A DNA stretch of 55,033 bases from Salinimicrobium terrae DSM 17865 (lineage in GTDB: Bacteria; Bacteroidota; Bacteroidia; Flavobacteriales; Flavobacteriaceae): positions 1-55,033 of the forward strand of contig NZ_KE384222.1 of the NCBI RefSeq assembly GCF_000424665.1, in the 5' to 3' direction. The first letter of the stretch is position 1. Every line of letters begins with the position of its first letter. Both the position numbers and the translations under genes were made by a program. Below the pieces are notes generated by a model, which did no database searches, had not been told where the DNA came from, and saw nothing but the letters and a program-made list of their open reading frames with translations. Below are positions 1 through 9,115 of this stretch, one piece after another.

Positions 1-1
1 T

Positions 2-1489
2 GCAGTTAACGCCAATCCTACTCCGGAGCTGGATACTGATGCCGTATGCTATGGAGTGGAATCCACCTTTACAGCGACAACAGGATTTGCAGACTATTTA
101 TTCTTCGTTGATGCAAATGAAAACGATGAGTACGATGCAGGAGAGGAAAATCTTCAGCAAGGTGTTGATAATACTTATTCAGCGGTGCTTGCAGATGGTG
201 ATGTGATCAGTGTCTGGGTGACTGACGGGAATGATTGTACTGGTTACGCTGAAGCTGCGGCTGAAGTAATACCAAATCCCGAACCTCCCGTTTACCAGAC
301 AACACAAGCCGATTGTCTTGGTGGAGATGGCAGCCTGGTGTTTATTGATGCCGGAGAAAATCTTTACTATAGTATCGATGGAGGTGATTTCATCCATTAT
401 TCAGAAGAGATTAGTCTTAGCGTAGGCACCCATATCTTTGAAATTCGTTACGACGAAGATGGCTGTATTTCAGCAGAATTTGATGTAATCATAAACAGAC
501 CAAGTGAAGTTGAAATTACACTTCTTGCAGAGGTTATTCAGCCTGATTGTGAAACATTAGAGGGCACAATTAAAATTACAAATCCAGACTTAAATCCTGA
601 TTTGAGATTTACTGTTACACATGATGGTTCTGGAATGGAATACTACACTAGAGTCCTGTATCCCGTCGATGGTTTCGTAGGACTTCCTGTAGGATCCTAT
701 TTAATCGAGGCAAAAAGCAGCGATGGATGTGAATTTGGAAGTACTACTGTTCAATTGGTTGAGCCAAATTGTCCTGAATTCACAGGCTGTACCCTTGGAT
801 ATTGGAAAAACCATACTGACAGATGGTGTGGTGAATACCAGACTTGTTCAGAATATGGAGACGTATTTGTAAACGCACCCGATGAATTGGCTACTTTAAC
901 ATTGCTTGAAGTACTGAATCTTGGTGGTGGAGGCATCTATAACCTTGGACGTCAATCTGTAGCTGCATTGCTCAACGCTTGTAGTAGTGAAGTTGATTAT
1001 GAAATAGGAACCACTGCAGAAGTAATTGAATATGTGAACGCCAACTTCAATAATGCAGACAGTGCTGGTGCGCACCTTGATATGCTCAATAATGCCGGTT
1101 GTACTCTTGGAGGTTCCAAAGCAACATCAGCACCATCTGAAAGGTGTGATGACGAAGCTGATAGCGGAAATGGTAAGAATGGAAATAGCGATAACAATGG
1201 AAGAGGAAATGATGAGGCTAAAGTAGCTTCTTCAGTAAATGTTTATCCCGTACCGTTTAAAGAGACTTTAAACCTGAAGTTCGAGATGGAATATACTCCA
1301 AGTGTTGTAATCGAGGTATACGATATGGGAGGAAACCATCTGAGAACCTATTATGATACAAATGTCGGAGAGGGTTCTGTGACTACATTAAATATTGATT
1401 TTGCTTTAAAAGCAAATCAGATGTATGTATTGAAGATCATTACCGAAAGAGAAACTATTGTTAAGCAAATAATTTCTTCTAAAAAGTGA
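2..1489 (+). CDS. C-terminal part of secreted Cys-rich adhesin-like protein with type IX (type A) sorting domain
   Basis: The reading frame is open from base 2, so the gene begins outside the window and only its last ~495 residues are visible. The visible part has two or three beta-sandwich-like repeats with paired cysteines (SDGCEFG-type ends). A module starting CTLGYWKNH (around base 787) runs to about base 1110. A low-complexity Asn/Gly/Asp linker follows at about 1140-1215. The end is a classic Por secretion tail: VNVYPVPF, then VYDMGG, then a final beta strand ending KQIISSKK. This is the T9SS type A (TIGR04183-like) signal, which is recognised by the type IX system and usually cleaved. 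The protein is therefore predicted to be exported and surface-attached or released. The function of the passenger is not recognisable. A strong bidirectional terminator follows. Confidence 0.8.
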   Translation, partial: AVNANPTPELDTDAVCYGVESTFTATTGFADYLFFVDANENDEYDAGEENLQQGVDNTYSAVLADGDVISVWVTDGNDCTGYAEAAAEVIPNPEPPVYQTTQADCLGGDGSLVFIDAGENLYYSIDGGDFIHYSEEISLSVGTHIFEIRYDEDGCISAEFDVIINRPSEVEITLLAEVIQPDCETLEGTIKITNPDLNPDLRFTVTHDGSGMEYYTRVLYPVDGFVGLPVGSYLIEAKSSDGCEFGSTTVQLVEPNCPEFTGCTLGYWKNHTDRWCGEYQTCSEYGDVFVNAPDELATLTLLEVLNLGGGGIYNLGRQSVAALLNACSSEVDYEIGTTAEVIEYVNANFNNADSAGAHLDMLNNAGCTLGGSKATSAPSERCDDEADSGNGKNGNSDNNGRGNDEAKVASSVNVYPVPFKETLNLKFEMEYTPSVVIEVYDMGGNHLRTYYDTNVGEGSVTTLNIDFALKANQMYVLKIITERETIVKQIISSKK

Positions 1490-1506
1490 TATAATTAGTT
1501 AATTTT

Positions 1507-1542
1507 AATGAAAAAGCAGCCAGAAACGGCTGCTTTTTCATT
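1507..1542. terminator. Bidirectional intrinsic terminator between adhesin gene and gltD
   Basis: A perfect 15-bp inverted repeat (AATGAAAAAGCAGCC and its complement) surrounds a 6-nt loop AGAAAC. A-runs and T-runs flank the GC-rich core on both strands. It lies between two convergent genes and can stop transcription from both sides. Confidence 0.9.
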
Positions 1543-1553
1543 TTAGTTAAAGA

Positions 1554-3014
1554 TCAGGCAGCAGGAAGATCTCCGTTTCCTTTAGTTGGCAAAAATGATT
1601 TCCCCATTAAATACTCATCTACAGATCTTGCTGCTTCCCGGCCTTCAGAAATAGCCCAAACTATTAAAGACTGTCCGCGGCGCATGTCTCCGGCAGTGAA
1701 TATATTAGGAACGTTGGTTTGATAGTTATCTCCGGCTTTTATGTTCGTTCGGGTATCAACTTCCAAACCGAGTTGCTGACTCAAAGTATTTTCGGGTCCT
1801 GTAAATCCTAGCGCCAGGAGTGCAAGATCACATGGCCATTCCTTTTCAGTTCCTTCAATTTCCTGTAACCTGGGGGCTCCACTTTCTGTCTTTACCCACT
1901 CAACTTCAATTGTTTCCAGACTCTTTAGTTTTCCTTTATCGTCCGTTATAAATCTTCGGGTGGAAATGCTCCAGTTCCTCTCAACTCCTTCCTCATGAGA
2001 GGACGTAGTTTTAAGAGTAAAAGGCCAGTAAGGCCAGGGGCTGGCGTTTGTTCTGGATTCTGATGGCATAGGCATGATCTCAAAATTAATGACAGATTTT
2101 GCACCATGTCTGTTTGATGTTCCCACACAGTCAGACCCAGTGTCTCCTCCACCAATGACGATCACATGCTTATCTTTTGCGTGTAAATCTTCAGTAGGTT
2201 CTGAAAGCCCGTCTACTACTTCATTGTTCTGTTTCAGAAAATCCATTGCCTGTACTACTCCTTTTGCATCGGCTCCGGGAATTGGTAAATGTCTTTTCCT
2301 GGTAGCACCACCACATAAAACTATCGCATCATATTCTTTAAGTTTTTCGATCTCATAATTCACTCCAACATGGGTGTCAGTTTTAAAATTTATGCCTTCT
2401 TCTTCCAAAATTGCCAGGCGACGATCGATTATTCTTTTTTCCAGCTTAAAGTCGGGAATCCCGTAACGTAACAGGCCGCCCACCTTCTTATCTCTTTCAA
2501 ATACGGTAACAGTGTGGCCCGCTCTGTTAAGTTGTTGTGCAGCTGCAAGACCTGCAGGTCCCGATCCTACTACAGCCACAGTTTTCCCTGTTCGCGTTTT
2601 GGGAGGACTGGCGGTTATCCATCCTTCCTGAAATCCCCGTTCAGGGATGTATTTTTCGATAAGTTCTATTGCTACCGGTGGTTGTATTATTCCCAGAACG
2701 CAGGCAGATTCACAAGGTGCAGGACATAAGCGTCCTGTAAACTCAGGGAAATTGTTTGTGGAATGTAAAATCTTAAGTGCATTTTTCCAGTCGTTCTTGT
2801 AAACAGCATTATTAAAATCGGGAATAAGATTTCCAAGGGGGCAGCCGCTGTGACAAAATGGAATTCCACAATCCATACACCGGGCGCCCTGTTCGTTTAG
2901 CTCCTCATTGCTTAGTTTATGAGTGAACTCCTGATAATTTTTTACCCTTTCCTGAACTGTAATTGTTTCTTCTTCTCTCCTGGGATATTTTAAAAATCCT
3001 TTTAATTTGTCCAT
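1554..3014 (-). CDS. gltD: Glutamate synthase (NADPH) small subunit
   Basis: This is the 486-aa beta subunit of NADPH-GOGAT. It passes electrons from NADPH through FAD and Fe-S clusters to GltB, which makes two glutamates from glutamine and 2-oxoglutarate. Visible motifs are two N-terminal Cys groups for the 4Fe-4S clusters (C46, C49, C54, C58 and C97, C101, C105). A first Rossmann GSGPAG is at 150-155 (FAD), and a second GGGDTGSDC is at about 288-296 (NADPH). Length fits the family (470-490 aa). The start lies 2 nt after the gltB stop, so the two subunits are co-transcribed and probably translationally coupled. The gene ends before the bidirectional hairpin at 1507-1542. Confidence 0.96.
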   Translation of the reverse strand: MDKLKGFLKYPRREEETITVQERVKNYQEFTHKLSNEELNEQGARCMDCGIPFCHSGCPLGNLIPDFNNAVYKNDWKNALKILHSTNNFPEFTGRLCPAPCESACVLGIIQPPVAIELIEKYIPERGFQEGWITASPPKTRTGKTVAVVGSGPAGLAAAQQLNRAGHTVTVFERDKKVGGLLRYGIPDFKLEKRIIDRRLAILEEEGINFKTDTHVGVNYEIEKLKEYDAIVLCGGATRKRHLPIPGADAKGVVQAMDFLKQNNEVVDGLSEPTEDLHAKDKHVIVIGGGDTGSDCVGTSNRHGAKSVINFEIMPMPSESRTNASPWPYWPFTLKTTSSHEEGVERNWSISTRRFITDDKGKLKSLETIEVEWVKTESGAPRLQEIEGTEKEWPCDLALLALGFTGPENTLSQQLGLEVDTRTNIKAGDNYQTNVPNIFTAGDMRRGQSLIVWAISEGREAARSVDEYLMGKSFLPTKGNGDLPAA

Positions 3015-3016
3015 TA

Positions 3017-6000
3017 TTATGCTGTTTTAAGTTCTTTTTCGGCATCTGCTCTTTTCTCGTCCTCCAGAAGTTGGAGAGCTTTTTTGTACTCTACTGGCAT
3101 TACTTTTATAAACTTCCTGATGTTTCCTTCCCAATCCTTTAAAATTTCTTTTGCTACCTCACTTTGGGTATAGGTGTAATGATTGTTGATCAGCTCTCTT
3201 AATTTTATTCCGTCTTCTTGATTTGGTTCTTCAAGGCCTATCATCTCCATGTTGAAGTTATGACTGTTTATCTTGTTGTCAGGATCAAAAATGTAAGCAA
3301 TTCCTCCACTCATGCCTGCTGCAAAATTCCTTCCTATTGTACCTAAGATCACAGCAATTCCTCCAGTCATGTATTCACAACCGTGATCTCCAATTCCTTC
3401 AATTACAGCTTTTGCACCCGAATTTCTGACGCAAAAACGTTCTCCACCAATCCCATTAATATATGCTTCTCCATTGGTAGCTCCATAGAGAGCAACGTTT
3501 CCAATAATGATATTTTCATTGGATTTAAAAGTTGCTTTTTCCGGTTTCTTTACAGAAAGTATGGCACCACTAAGACCTTTTCCGAAATAATCATTTGTAT
3601 TTCCTTCAACTTTTAGCGTTAAACCTTTTGTGGCAAAAGCCCCAAAACTCTGACCTGCTGAACCACTAAAATTTATGGTTAGCGTGTTTTTAGGAAGTCC
3701 TTTGGCTCCGTGGATCTTGGATATTTCATTACTTATTATTGCGCCTGTGGTACGATTAATATTTGAAATAGCATAATCAAGGTTCATCTTTTCCTTTCTG
3801 TAAATGGCGGGATGCGCCTTCTTTAGAATTTTGAAATCTAAAACATCGTCCAGACGGTGATCCTGTTCCAAAGTATTATACAGCGGCATATCTTCGTCGA
3901 TTTTTGGCTTGTAAAGGATCTTAGAAAGATCAATGCCTTGTGCTTTATAATGGTCAATAGCTTTGTCCATATCTAATTTTTGACTTTGCCCTACCATTTC
4001 ATTAATAGTTTTAAAACCAAGATCTGCCATGATCTGCCGCAATTCCTGAGCGACGAAATACATGAAGTTTATTACATGTTCAGGAGTTCCTTTAAAATTT
4101 TTCCTTAATTCCGGATCCTGGGTAGCTATTCCTACAGGACAGGTATTTAAGTGGCAGGCACGCATCATGATGCAACCCGAAGCCACTAACGGAGCAGTTG
4201 AAAATCCGAATTCTTCTGCACCCAATAGACAGGCTACTGCCACGTCTCTTCCGGTTTTTAACTGTCCGTCACACTCTACAACTATTCGGCTTCTCAGATC
4301 ATTTAACAGCAAAGTCTGTTGAACTTCAGCTATACCGAGTTCCCAGGGAAGGCCGGCGTGTCTCAAAGAAGTTAGAGGTGCGGCTCCGGTTCCTCCATCA
4401 AATCCTGACACGAGTACAACATCGGCTTTAGCTTTTGCTACCCCGGCGGCAATTGTTCCCACTCCAATTTTTGATACCAGCTTCACATTAATTCTGGCTT
4501 CTCGATTCGCATTTTTTAAGTCGAAAATAAGTTGCGCCAAATCTTCAATCGAGTAGATATCATGATGTGGAGGAGGGGAGATCAAGCCGACATAAGGAGT
4601 AGAATTCCTCGTTTTGGCTATTTCGGGATTTACTTTTGGACCCGGCAAATGTCCACCTTCACCTGGTTTTGCTCCCTGGGCCATTTTGATTTGAATTTCC
4701 TGTGCGTTTGTCAGGTAATCTATAGAAACACCAAACCTACCAGATGCTACCTGTTTTATAGCAGAATTTCGCCAGTTGCCGTCGGGGCTTTTGTGAAAAC
4801 GGCTCTCATCTTCACCCCCTTCTCCAGAATTACTTTTTCCTTTCATCCTGTTCATCGCAATGGCCAGGTTCTCATGAGCTTCCCTACTTATGGAGCCAAA
4901 AGACATGGCCCCCGTTTTGAACCTTTTTACAATCTCTGTCCATGGTTCTACCTCTTCAATTGGGATAGGGTTAAGATGCCGGAATTTAAACATACCCCGA
5001 ATGGTCATCAGATTTTTACTCTGGTCATTTATTAGTTTTGAGTATTCCTCGTAGCTCCGGGGATTGTTCTGTTTTACGGCCTGCTGAAGTTTTGCTACAC
5101 TTGCAGGATTAAACATATGTCTCTCTCCTTTTCTTCGCCAGCGGTAATCTCCGCCTATTTCCAGTTCAGTGGGGGTATTTTCATTGTCTGGATTAAAGGC
5201 TTTTTTGATCCTTTTCTGAATTTCTTTTTCTACTTCATATAAACCGATGCCTTCTATTCTCGTTGGAGTATTGGAGAAATATTTATCTACAAATTTTTGG
5301 TTTAATCCCAGGATTTCGAATATCTGGGCACCCCGGTAGGAATGAAGAGTTGAAATCCCGATTTTATTCATGATTTTCACAATCCCTTTCCCAATGGCAG
5401 TGTTGAAATTTTGAACTGCTACCTCAGGATCTTTTATTTCAATTTCTCCGGTATTTGCAAGATTGTAAATAATTTCATTTACCATATAAGGATTTATTGC
5501 ACTGGCCCCATAACCAAACAATAATGCAAAGTGATGAGGCTCTCTTGGCTCGGCAGATTCAATTACAATTCCGAAAGAGGAACGGCGTTTGTGTTTTTTC
5601 ACCATATGGTGCACATAGGAGCAGGCGAGTAAGGAAGGAATTGGAGCATGGGAAAAATCTGCACCTCTGTCAGAAAGAATTATAATGTTGGAACCTGCAT
5701 CAACTGCTGCTGTTATTTCATTTATCATTTGGTCCAAACGTTCTTCCAGTCCGTTTAGTCCTTTTGCCGTTTCATATAAGATTGATATTGGAGTCGCTTT
5801 AAAACCTGGCTTTTGAATTGACTTTATTTTATCAAGATCTTCGTTGGAGATCACAGGGTTTTGTATCCGCAGTTTCCTGGCGTGCTCTGGAATTATATCA
5901 AATAGATTTTTGTCCTCACCTATAGAAAGGCTGATGTCTGTTACAATTTCTTCCCTGATTCCATCCAGAGGTGGATTAGTGACCTGTGCAAAAAGCTGTT

Positions 6001-7540
6001 TAAAGTAGTTGAAGAGCAACTGTGGTTTATCTGAAAGTACAGCTAAAGGGATATCTGATCCCATAGAACCTATAGCTTCTTTTGAAAGCTGAGCCATTGG
6101 CGCAATTATACTGTTCACATCTTCAAGAGTATATCCAAAAAGTTTTTGCCGTGTTTTAAAATCAATTTTTTCAATGGGCGTTTTATTGCCTGTATATGGA
6201 ACATCTGCGAGGGGAAGTAAATTCTCTTTCAACCATTTCCCATATGGTCTTTGAGCTACAATTTTACTCTTTACTTCTTCGTCTTCAATAATTCTTCCTT
6301 CATTCATGTCGACCAGGAACATTCTTCCCGGTTCTAATCGACCATGTCTTTCGACATTTTCGGGGGCGATTTCAATTACCCCGGTTTCTGATGCCATTAC
6401 GACATATCCGTCTTTGGTAAGGGTGTAACGGGAAGGGCGAAGACCATTTCTGTCCAGAAGAGCACCAATATAATTTCCATCTGTAAAAGGTATGGAAGCG
6501 GGACCGTCCCAAGGTTCCATTATACAGGAATTGAATTCGTAAAAACTCTTTTTATCCTCGGTCATCATGGGATTTTTTTCCCAGGCTTCGGGTACCATCA
6601 TCATAATTGCTTCCGGTAAAGAGCGGCCAGTATGAAGAAGCAGTTCCAGGACAGTATCCATTGATGCCGAGTCAGATTTTCCTTCCGCAGTAATGGGCAG
6701 GATCTCTTTTACATAGTCTCCCAGTAATTCACTTTTAAAGAGTTCTTCCCTTGCCTTCATGCGGCTTAGATTTCCCCGCAGCGTATTAATTTCCCCATTG
6801 TGGCACATGTATCTGAAAGGTTGAGCCAGGTCCCAACTTGGGAAGGTATTGGTGGAAAAACGCTGGTGGACGAGAGCAAGTTTTGTCACCAGGTCAGGAT
6901 CATCAAGATCCCGGTAATAGATATTAATGTCTTCGGGCATAAGGAGCCCCTTATATATTATGGTGTTGGTAGATAAACTTGAAACGTAGAAATAAAAAGC
7001 CTCTGAAAGTTCTGAGTGCTCAATTTTGTGTTCAGCAATTTTTCGTGCTGTAAAGAGACGTGCATTAAATTCTGTAGCAGAAATGTCGTCTCCTTTACTG
7101 ATAAAGAGCTGTTGGACATTAGGCTCAGTTAAGGCCGCAATACTTCCAAGGCAGGAATGGTCAACAGGAACCTCCCGCCATCCTATTATATCAAGGCCCT
7201 GCCGAAGAATTTGTTCTTCAAATTTCTTTTTTACAATTCTCCTTTGATTCTCTGACGGAGGTAGGAAAACCATTCCCACAGCATATTCCTTTGGCTCCGG
7301 AAGTGAAAATTTACAGACTTTCTTAAAAAAATTGTGGGGAATCTCAATTAAAATTCCTGCACCATCTCCTGTTCTTCCATCGGCACTTACCGCACCCCGA
7401 TGTTCTAAACGAACAAGAATATCCAGTGCTTTATGGATAATATCGTTTGTTCTTTCTCCTTTGAGGTTACAAATAAATCCTGCTCCACAATTATCGCGTT
7501 CAAATTCCGGCGAATAAAGACCCTGCTGCTCTGGTTTCAT
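3017..7540 (-). CDS. gltB: Glutamate synthase large subunit
   Basis: This is the 1507-aa alpha subunit of GOGAT. The N-terminal class II glutaminase domain starts with a short propeptide, and the nucleophile is Cys18 in DNCGAGF. Ammonia is channelled to the central FMN-binding synthase domain. The 3Fe-4S Cys cluster is visible as CIMMRACHLNTCPVG at about residues 1120-1135. The C-terminal GXGXG-type beta-helix domain follows (residues ~1250-1450, with ISNEISKIHGAKG and GAIAYI-like repeats). Length and domain order match bacterial GltB. It is first in the gltB-gltD operon. The upstream 340 bp contains several palindromes and an element shared with glnK (7766-7791), which suggests nitrogen control. 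Confidence 0.96.
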   Translation of the reverse strand: MKPEQQGLYSPEFERDNCGAGFICNLKGERTNDIIHKALDILVRLEHRGAVSADGRTGDGAGILIEIPHNFFKKVCKFSLPEPKEYAVGMVFLPPSENQRRIVKKKFEEQILRQGLDIIGWREVPVDHSCLGSIAALTEPNVQQLFISKGDDISATEFNARLFTARKIAEHKIEHSELSEAFYFYVSSLSTNTIIYKGLLMPEDINIYYRDLDDPDLVTKLALVHQRFSTNTFPSWDLAQPFRYMCHNGEINTLRGNLSRMKAREELFKSELLGDYVKEILPITAEGKSDSASMDTVLELLLHTGRSLPEAIMMMVPEAWEKNPMMTEDKKSFYEFNSCIMEPWDGPASIPFTDGNYIGALLDRNGLRPSRYTLTKDGYVVMASETGVIEIAPENVERHGRLEPGRMFLVDMNEGRIIEDEEVKSKIVAQRPYGKWLKENLLPLADVPYTGNKTPIEKIDFKTRQKLFGYTLEDVNSIIAPMAQLSKEAIGSMGSDIPLAVLSDKPQLLFNYFKQLFAQVTNPPLDGIREEIVTDISLSIGEDKNLFDIIPEHARKLRIQNPVISNEDLDKIKSIQKPGFKATPISILYETAKGLNGLEERLDQMINEITAAVDAGSNIIILSDRGADFSHAPIPSLLACSYVHHMVKKHKRRSSFGIVIESAEPREPHHFALLFGYGASAINPYMVNEIIYNLANTGEIEIKDPEVAVQNFNTAIGKGIVKIMNKIGISTLHSYRGAQIFEILGLNQKFVDKYFSNTPTRIEGIGLYEVEKEIQKRIKKAFNPDNENTPTELEIGGDYRWRRKGERHMFNPASVAKLQQAVKQNNPRSYEEYSKLINDQSKNLMTIRGMFKFRHLNPIPIEEVEPWTEIVKRFKTGAMSFGSISREAHENLAIAMNRMKGKSNSGEGGEDESRFHKSPDGNWRNSAIKQVASGRFGVSIDYLTNAQEIQIKMAQGAKPGEGGHLPGPKVNPEIAKTRNSTPYVGLISPPPHHDIYSIEDLAQLIFDLKNANREARINVKLVSKIGVGTIAAGVAKAKADVVLVSGFDGGTGAAPLTSLRHAGLPWELGIAEVQQTLLLNDLRSRIVVECDGQLKTGRDVAVACLLGAEEFGFSTAPLVASGCIMMRACHLNTCPVGIATQDPELRKNFKGTPEHVINFMYFVAQELRQIMADLGFKTINEMVGQSQKLDMDKAIDHYKAQGIDLSKILYKPKIDEDMPLYNTLEQDHRLDDVLDFKILKKAHPAIYRKEKMNLDYAISNINRTTGAIISNEISKIHGAKGLPKNTLTINFSGSAGQSFGAFATKGLTLKVEGNTNDYFGKGLSGAILSVKKPEKATFKSNENIIIGNVALYGATNGEAYINGIGGERFCVRNSGAKAVIEGIGDHGCEYMTGGIAVILGTIGRNFAAGMSGGIAYIFDPDNKINSHNFNMEMIGLEEPNQEDGIKLRELINNHYTYTQSEVAKEILKDWEGNIRKFIKVMPVEYKKALQLLEDEKRADAEKELKTA

Positions 7541-7555
7541 TGAAATGTATTTTTA

Positions 7556-7568
7556 TGTGATAATCACA
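7556..7568. promoter_or_regulatory. 13-bp palindrome at the gltB promoter/leader
   Basis: TGTGATAATCACA is a perfect palindrome around a central A. It starts 16 bp upstream of the gltB ATG and touches the best minus-strand -7 match (7567-7574). It could be an operator. The half sites resemble Crp/Fnr sites, but the centre is much shorter than the usual 6-nt gap. Confidence 0.35.
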
Positions 7569-7574
7569 AAAATA
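7567..7574 (-). promoter_or_regulatory. Possible gltB -7 element
   Basis: On the minus strand this reads TATTTTTG and fits the flavobacterial TAnnTTTG -7 consensus. It lies 27 bp from the gltB start. I find no TTG -33 box at the usual 17-23 nt spacing, so it may depend on an activator, or the true start site may lie further upstream. Confidence 0.4.
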
Positions 7575-7579
7575 CATTA

Positions 7580-7633
7580 TTTTATGCATTTAATTTATCA
7601 TATGGACTAATTATATGATAAAAATGCATAAAA
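7580..7633. repeat. Large imperfect inverted repeat upstream of gltB
   Basis: The left arm is 7580-7603 (TTTTATGCATTT, then AAT, then TTATCATAT). The right arm is 7613-7633 and is its exact complement except that it lacks the three bases AAT. The loop is 9 nt (7604-7612). It is AT-rich with no T-tract pattern typical of a terminator, and it lies 40-93 bp upstream of the gltB start. It could be a binding site for a dimeric regulator or an mRNA or DNA cruciform. Confidence 0.5.
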
Positions 7634-7765
7634 ATTAATTAAATCGGCTTATTTTATTAAATTCGGAATTAGGCGGTACCTCAATTATGATATCCAAAAT
7701 TTATCGGGTTTTGTCTATCCTAAATCCTTGATATTCTAAAAATTTTAAAAAAATAGACCTAAAAT

Positions 7766-7791
7766 TTACACCCCCTATAACATTAGGGGGT
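7766..7791 (-). promoter_or_regulatory. Candidate nitrogen-control operator upstream of gltB
   Basis: Read toward gltB, the site is ACCCCCTA, 6 nt, TAGGGG, then GTGTAA. The inner 8-bp arms ACCCCCTA/TAGGGGGT form a perfect inverted repeat with a 6-nt centre. Nearly the same element, in the same orientation relative to the gene, occurs upstream of glnK at 13212-13236. It lies about 225-250 bp upstream of the gltB start. The role is inferred only from sharing between two ammonium-assimilation operons. Confidence 0.5.
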
Positions 7792-7829
7792 TTAACAAAT
7801 TAAAACACATATTTATTATTGATATCACA

Positions 7830-7860
7830 TAAAAAAACAGCCTTATTGGCTGCTTTTTTA
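7830..7860 (-). terminator. Intrinsic terminator of the acyl-CoA dehydrogenase gene
   Basis: On the minus strand the hairpin is AGCAGCC, AATAA, GGCTG(T) followed by a run of seven Ts. It lies 23 bp downstream of the acyl-CoA dehydrogenase stop. The rest of the 340-bp gap up to gltB holds no gene, only the palindromes listed separately. Confidence 0.75.
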
Positions 7861-7882
7861 TATTAAATATGAGTACACCCCC

Positions 7883-9025
7883 TTAATCTCTAAAAACGCT
7901 TCTTGAGATTACAATTTTTTGAATTTCGGAAGTTCCTTCATAAATCTGCGTAATTTTCGCGTCTCGCATTAATCTTTCTACGTGATACTCCTTCACATAT
8001 CCGTTTCCTCCATGTACCTGTACGGCTTCGACCGTCACATCCATGGCCGTTTTTGACGCGAACAATTTTGCCATGGCGCCGCTAAGGTCATAATTTTCCC
8101 CGTTGTCTTTATCACAGGCTGCTTTCATAACCAGGTGACGGGAAGCTTCAATTGAAGTATACATATCGGCAATTTTAAAAGCAATTGCCTGGTGATTCAT
8201 TATTTCTGTTCCAAAAGCCTTACGAACTTTTGCATATTCCTTTGCCAGTTCGTAAGCTCCCGCTGCAATACCAAGGGCCTGGGCAGCAATTCCAATACGT
8301 CCACCCGAGAGGGTTTTCATTGCAAACTTAAATCCGAAACCGTCTTCTCCAATCCTGTTCTCTTTAGGAACTTTTACATCATTAAAGTTTAAAGAATGTG
8401 TGTCACTTCCCCGAATTCCCAGTTTCTGCTCTTTAGGGCCAATTTCAAATCCTTTAGAACCTTTCTCAACAATGAAAGCGTTTATTCCCTTATGCTTGAG
8501 CTCGGGATGAGTTTGTGCAATTACAATATAAATATCTGCAGTGCTACCATTGGTGATCCAGTTTTTGGTGCCATTTAAAACATAGTGGTCTTCTTTTTCA
8601 ATAGCTGTTGTTTTTTGTGAAGTTGCATCACTTCCGGCTTCAGGTTCAGAGAGACAGAATGCTCCAATAGATTCTCCCGTAGCCAATTTGGTAAGATATT
8701 TTTGTTTTTGCTCTTCATTTGCAAATTTTTCAAGACCCCAGCAAACAAGAGAATTATTGACCGACATCACTACAGAAGCTGAAGCATCAATTTTTGAAAT
8801 CTCTTCCATAGCGAGAACATAAGACACTGTATCCATGCCGCCGCCGCCATATTCGGGAGAAACCATCATCCCCAGAAATCCAAGTTCTCCCATCTTTTTT
8901 ATCTGCTCCTTCGGAAATTCTTGTTTTTCGTCTCTTTCAATCACCCCGGGCAGCAATTCATTTTTTGCAAAATCACGTGCCGCATCGCGTATCATTATAT
9001 GTTCTTCAGTAAGATTAAAATCCAT
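7883..9025 (-). CDS. Acyl-CoA dehydrogenase (short-chain/butyryl type)
   Basis: This is a 380-aa FAD enzyme that oxidises acyl-CoA to trans-2-enoyl-CoA in beta-oxidation or branched-chain amino-acid breakdown. The three ACAD domains are present. The FAD/substrate segment CLSEPEAGSDA is near residue 130. The catalytic-base loop QIYEGTSEIQ is near the C-terminus, with the Glu of YEGT as the predicted base. The start was set at the Met of MDFNLTEEH. A longer frame begins at 9064, but the promoter at 9062-9092 overlaps that start, so the extra 13 codons cannot be on the transcript. The exact acyl chain length cannot be read from sequence. It is divergent from anmK. Confidence 0.92.
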   Translation of the reverse strand: MDFNLTEEHIMIRDAARDFAKNELLPGVIERDEKQEFPKEQIKKMGELGFLGMMVSPEYGGGGMDTVSYVLAMEEISKIDASASVVMSVNNSLVCWGLEKFANEEQKQKYLTKLATGESIGAFCLSEPEAGSDATSQKTTAIEKEDHYVLNGTKNWITNGSTADIYIVIAQTHPELKHKGINAFIVEKGSKGFEIGPKEQKLGIRGSDTHSLNFNDVKVPKENRIGEDGFGFKFAMKTLSGGRIGIAAQALGIAAGAYELAKEYAKVRKAFGTEIMNHQAIAFKIADMYTSIEASRHLVMKAACDKDNGENYDLSGAMAKLFASKTAMDVTVEAVQVHGGNGYVKEYHVERLMRDAKITQIYEGTSEIQKIVISRSVFRD

Positions 9026-9061
9026 TCGGTATATTTTTAGAAAATGTTGAATTTTGGATGG

Positions 9062-9092
9062 CAAAGATACCGTTTTAGAGGTGTTTTATCAA
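9062..9092 (-). promoter_or_regulatory. Promoter of the acyl-CoA dehydrogenase gene
   Basis: On the minus strand there is a TTG (9090-9092), a 20-nt spacer and TATCTTTG (9062-9069). This is an exact fit to the flavobacterial -33/-7 consensus. It lies 36 bp upstream of the ATG at 9025 and decides between the two possible starts. Confidence 0.75.
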
Positions 9093-9115
9093 TTGAGTTG
9101 GCTATTTTTACCTAA

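Noticed and set aside
4532-5035. 167-codon plus-strand ORF inside gltB
   Set aside because: It is antisense to the conserved synthase domain of gltB; the composition is that of a shadow frame and it has no start context or promoter.
7556-7568. Reading TGTGATAATCACA as a Crp/Fnr site
   Set aside because: Crp-type sites need about 6 nt between the half sites. Here the gap is 1-3 nt, so the name was not used.
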